A DNA stretch of 6,381 nt. Origin: Clostridium sp. CAG:221. Lineage in GTDB: Bacteria; Bacillota; Clostridia; Clostridiales; Clostridiaceae. Every line of letters starts with the position of its first letter. Positions within the stretch are counted from its first letter, which is position 1. Positions 4,970 through 6,381 of this stretch are shown in pieces. The translations under genes and the position numbers were made by a program. Below the pieces are notes generated by a model, which saw nothing but the letters and a program-made list of their open reading frames with translations, ran no database searches and was not told the DNA's origin. The DNA lies in assembly GCA_000435835.1 (NCBI GenBank), contig FR883391.1:1-6381 (forward strand), in the 5' to 3' direction.

Positions 4970-5593
4970 TAAAACTGGTTCTGCTTCTAAGTGTTTTGTG
5001 CTTGCTTCCTGAAGAATGCTAATAGTTCTTGCTACTTTATCTACTTCTAATATGGTAAGACTTGTATTTCCAATCCTTGGAGTATCCCAAATTTTATCTA
5101 CAGGTAGATTCCTTGCAATACTATATATGGATTTCACCACTAATGCGTGTGTAACCAATAAAATATTTCCATCATACTTGCTATCTATTACATCATTTAT
5201 ACCTTGTCTTACTCTTTCTCTAAACTGTTCCAAATATTCACCATCTACAGGAATATATGCTTCTGGCTTATTCCATAAGTTATAGTGCTGCTCTGGATAC
5301 TCAGCCTTAACATCTTGGAAAACTCTGCCTTCCCATGTACCAAAATTTAATTCTCTAAAATTATCATTTGAGGTTATAACAATATTTTTATCTCCTAAAA
5401 TAAATTTTGTTGTATCTATTGCTCTTTGAAATGGACTTGTAAATGCACATTGAAAATCAACATCTCTTAAATATTTTCCCAGTGCCTTAGCATCTTCAAT
5501 TCCCTTTTCTGTTAAGTTTGAGTTCTTCCAACCTTGTATTCTTCCCTCAGTATTCCAAATTGTTTCTCCATGTCTTACTAAATATATTCTCAT
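4967..5593 (-). CDS. Histidine phosphatase family protein (phosphoglycerate mutase-like), 208 aa
   Basis: The N-terminal LVRHGET motif gives the phospho-accepting His8 with Arg7. R57 (SPFQRAIDT), E81 (RELNFGTWEG) and H149 (LLVTHA) complete the usual catalytic pocket of the branch-1 histidine phosphatases. The size (about 200 aa) and the FGTWEG segment fit the broad-specificity phosphatase group (PhoE/CobC/GpmB-like) better than the longer cofactor-dependent phosphoglycerate mutase, so the natural substrate is open. It is cytoplasmic. The ribosome binding site GGGGG (5603-5599) is five bases from the ATG. It follows the HAD hydrolase gene by 16 nt and is almost certainly co-transcribed with it. 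The final codons and TAA stop (4969-4967) run into the end of the inverted-repeat element, so the last residues may have been altered by its insertion. Confidence 0.9.
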   Translation of the reverse strand: MRIYLVRHGETIWNTEGRIQGWKNSNLTEKGIEDAKALGKYLRDVDFQCAFTSPFQRAIDTTKFILGDKNIVITSNDNFRELNFGTWEGRVFQDVKAEYPEQHYNLWNKPEAYIPVDGEYLEQFRERVRQGINDVIDSKYDGNILLVTHALVVKSIYSIARNLPVDKIWDTPRIGNTSLTILEVDKVARTISILQEASTKHLEAEPVL

Positions 5594-5609
5594 AAATTCC
5601 CCCGTAAAA

Positions 5610-6381
5610 TTATTGCATATTTAATACTTTTTCTATAGCCTTGCCAACCCCATCATTATTATTTGTCTCTGTTATATATGTAGCTATTTTCTTTATCTCA
5701 TCCATTGCATTTTTCATTGCATATGAATTTTTAAATTCAGTAAACATTGAATAATCATTAAAGCTATCTCCTAAGACCATAACCTCATCTTTTTCAATAC
5801 CCTTCATCTTTGCTACCTTTGCTAATATTAAGCCCTTTTGTGCTTGTATATCATTTACTTCTATATCATATTCTGAAGTTGAAGCAACTGCTAATCCACC
5901 TATTTTATTTATCTTTTCTTTCAAGTCTCTTATAGTTTCTTTGTCTTTATGAGACGTTATTATTTTATAAAATACCATTTCTGAGCTTATAATTTTATCG
6001 ATATCTTCTATATCAAACTCTATCATTTTTTCTCTTATCTCAGTTAATAATTTGATTATATTATCTTTTGTCATTTCTTTATTAAATTCTTTAATTCTAT
6101 TTACAGTACTTTCAAAGTCTTCTTTTGAATACTTTGTTGTAAAAATACCTTCACTAGTATAAATATCAACTATACTACTTTCTTTTAATATCTCCACTAT
6201 AATATCTTTTACTTTATCTTTTTCAATACCTATGCTTTCTATTACCTCTCCCTTACAATCTCTATATTCTGCCCCATTCATAACTATAGCTTCACATTTC
6301 AACTGATACTTGTCCAAGAATGGTTTAACCATAGAGTAATCTCTACCTGTAGCTATAGCAAATTCTATACCAGATTCTTGT
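5610..6381 (-). CDS. Cof-type HAD-IIB family hydrolase, partial (5' end outside the window)
   Basis: The frame is open to the right edge of the window. The visible part begins QESGIEFAIATGRDYS, and an ATG at 6332 is internal, not the start. IATGR is the second HAD motif. A cap domain of mixed alpha/beta character follows (roughly the middle 120 residues, including the stretch with EMTKDNIIKLLTEIREK). QKG with its conserved lysine and GDSFNDYSMF supply motifs III and IV of the catalytic core. The first motif, the DxDGT nucleophile loop, must lie just beyond the window, about 25-35 residues upstream. Members are Mg-dependent cytoplasmic phosphatases of sugar phosphates, flavin precursors or similar small molecules, and the substrate here cannot be told. 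It precedes the histidine phosphatase gene by 16 nt in the same direction. Confidence 0.9.
   Translation of the reverse strand, partial: QESGIEFAIATGRDYSMVKPFLDKYQLKCEAIVMNGAEYRDCKGEVIESIGIEKDKVKDIIVEILKESSIVDIYTSEGIFTTKYSKEDFESTVNRIKEFNKEMTKDNIIKLLTEIREKMIEFDIEDIDKIISSEMVFYKIITSHKDKETIRDLKEKINKIGGLAVASTSEYDIEVNDIQAQKGLILAKVAKMKGIEKDEVMVLGDSFNDYSMFTEFKNSYAMKNAMDEIKKIATYITETNNNDGVGKAIEKVLNMQ

Overview
The window is AT-rich, uses strong purine-rich ribosome binding sites (AGGGGG, AAAGGA, GGAGG), prefers A/T-ending codons, and encodes low-GC Firmicute protein families. It looks like chromosome from a Clostridium (sensu stricto) or close relative. Species cannot be named from the sequence alone. 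No rRNA, tRNA, CRISPR array or transposase gene is visible.

Left part (1-1990), the accessory-looking part. A minus-strand unit has a good sigma-A-like promoter (482-515), a leader of about 185 nt with possible RNA structure, a 37-codon single-membrane-span peptide gene (176-289) with an excellent ribosome binding site, and a rho-independent terminator (about 8-46). Divergent to it, a plus-strand promoter (700-729) drives a two-gene unit: a secreted protein with a signal peptide, an acidic pro-like segment and a cysteine-containing C-terminal domain (792-1388), then a membrane-anchored extracytoplasmic protein overlapping it by 11 nt (1378-1869). I recognise no family for any of the three. 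The layout would suit a secreted effector plus a membrane partner, but that is inference. A two-way terminator (1921-1957) closes the unit.

Middle part (1988-4792), housekeeping and stress. A minus-strand pair, a LiaF-like four-TM envelope protein (3356-4096) followed 33 nt later by a CoA-disulfide reductase-type flavoprotein (1988-3322), diverges from a plus-strand Nudix ADP-ribose pyrophosphatase gene (4268-4792). The Nudix promoter carries a perfect palindrome.

Right part (4790-6381). A 180-bp inverted-repeat element built of TTATGAA/TTCATCA-type heptamers around two hairpins fills the space between the convergent Nudix and histidine phosphatase genes. The stop codons of both genes are the outermost TAA of its two ends. 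Beyond it lies a minus-strand pair, a Cof-type HAD hydrolase (5' end outside the window) followed 16 nt later by a histidine phosphatase, probably co-transcribed small-molecule phosphatases.
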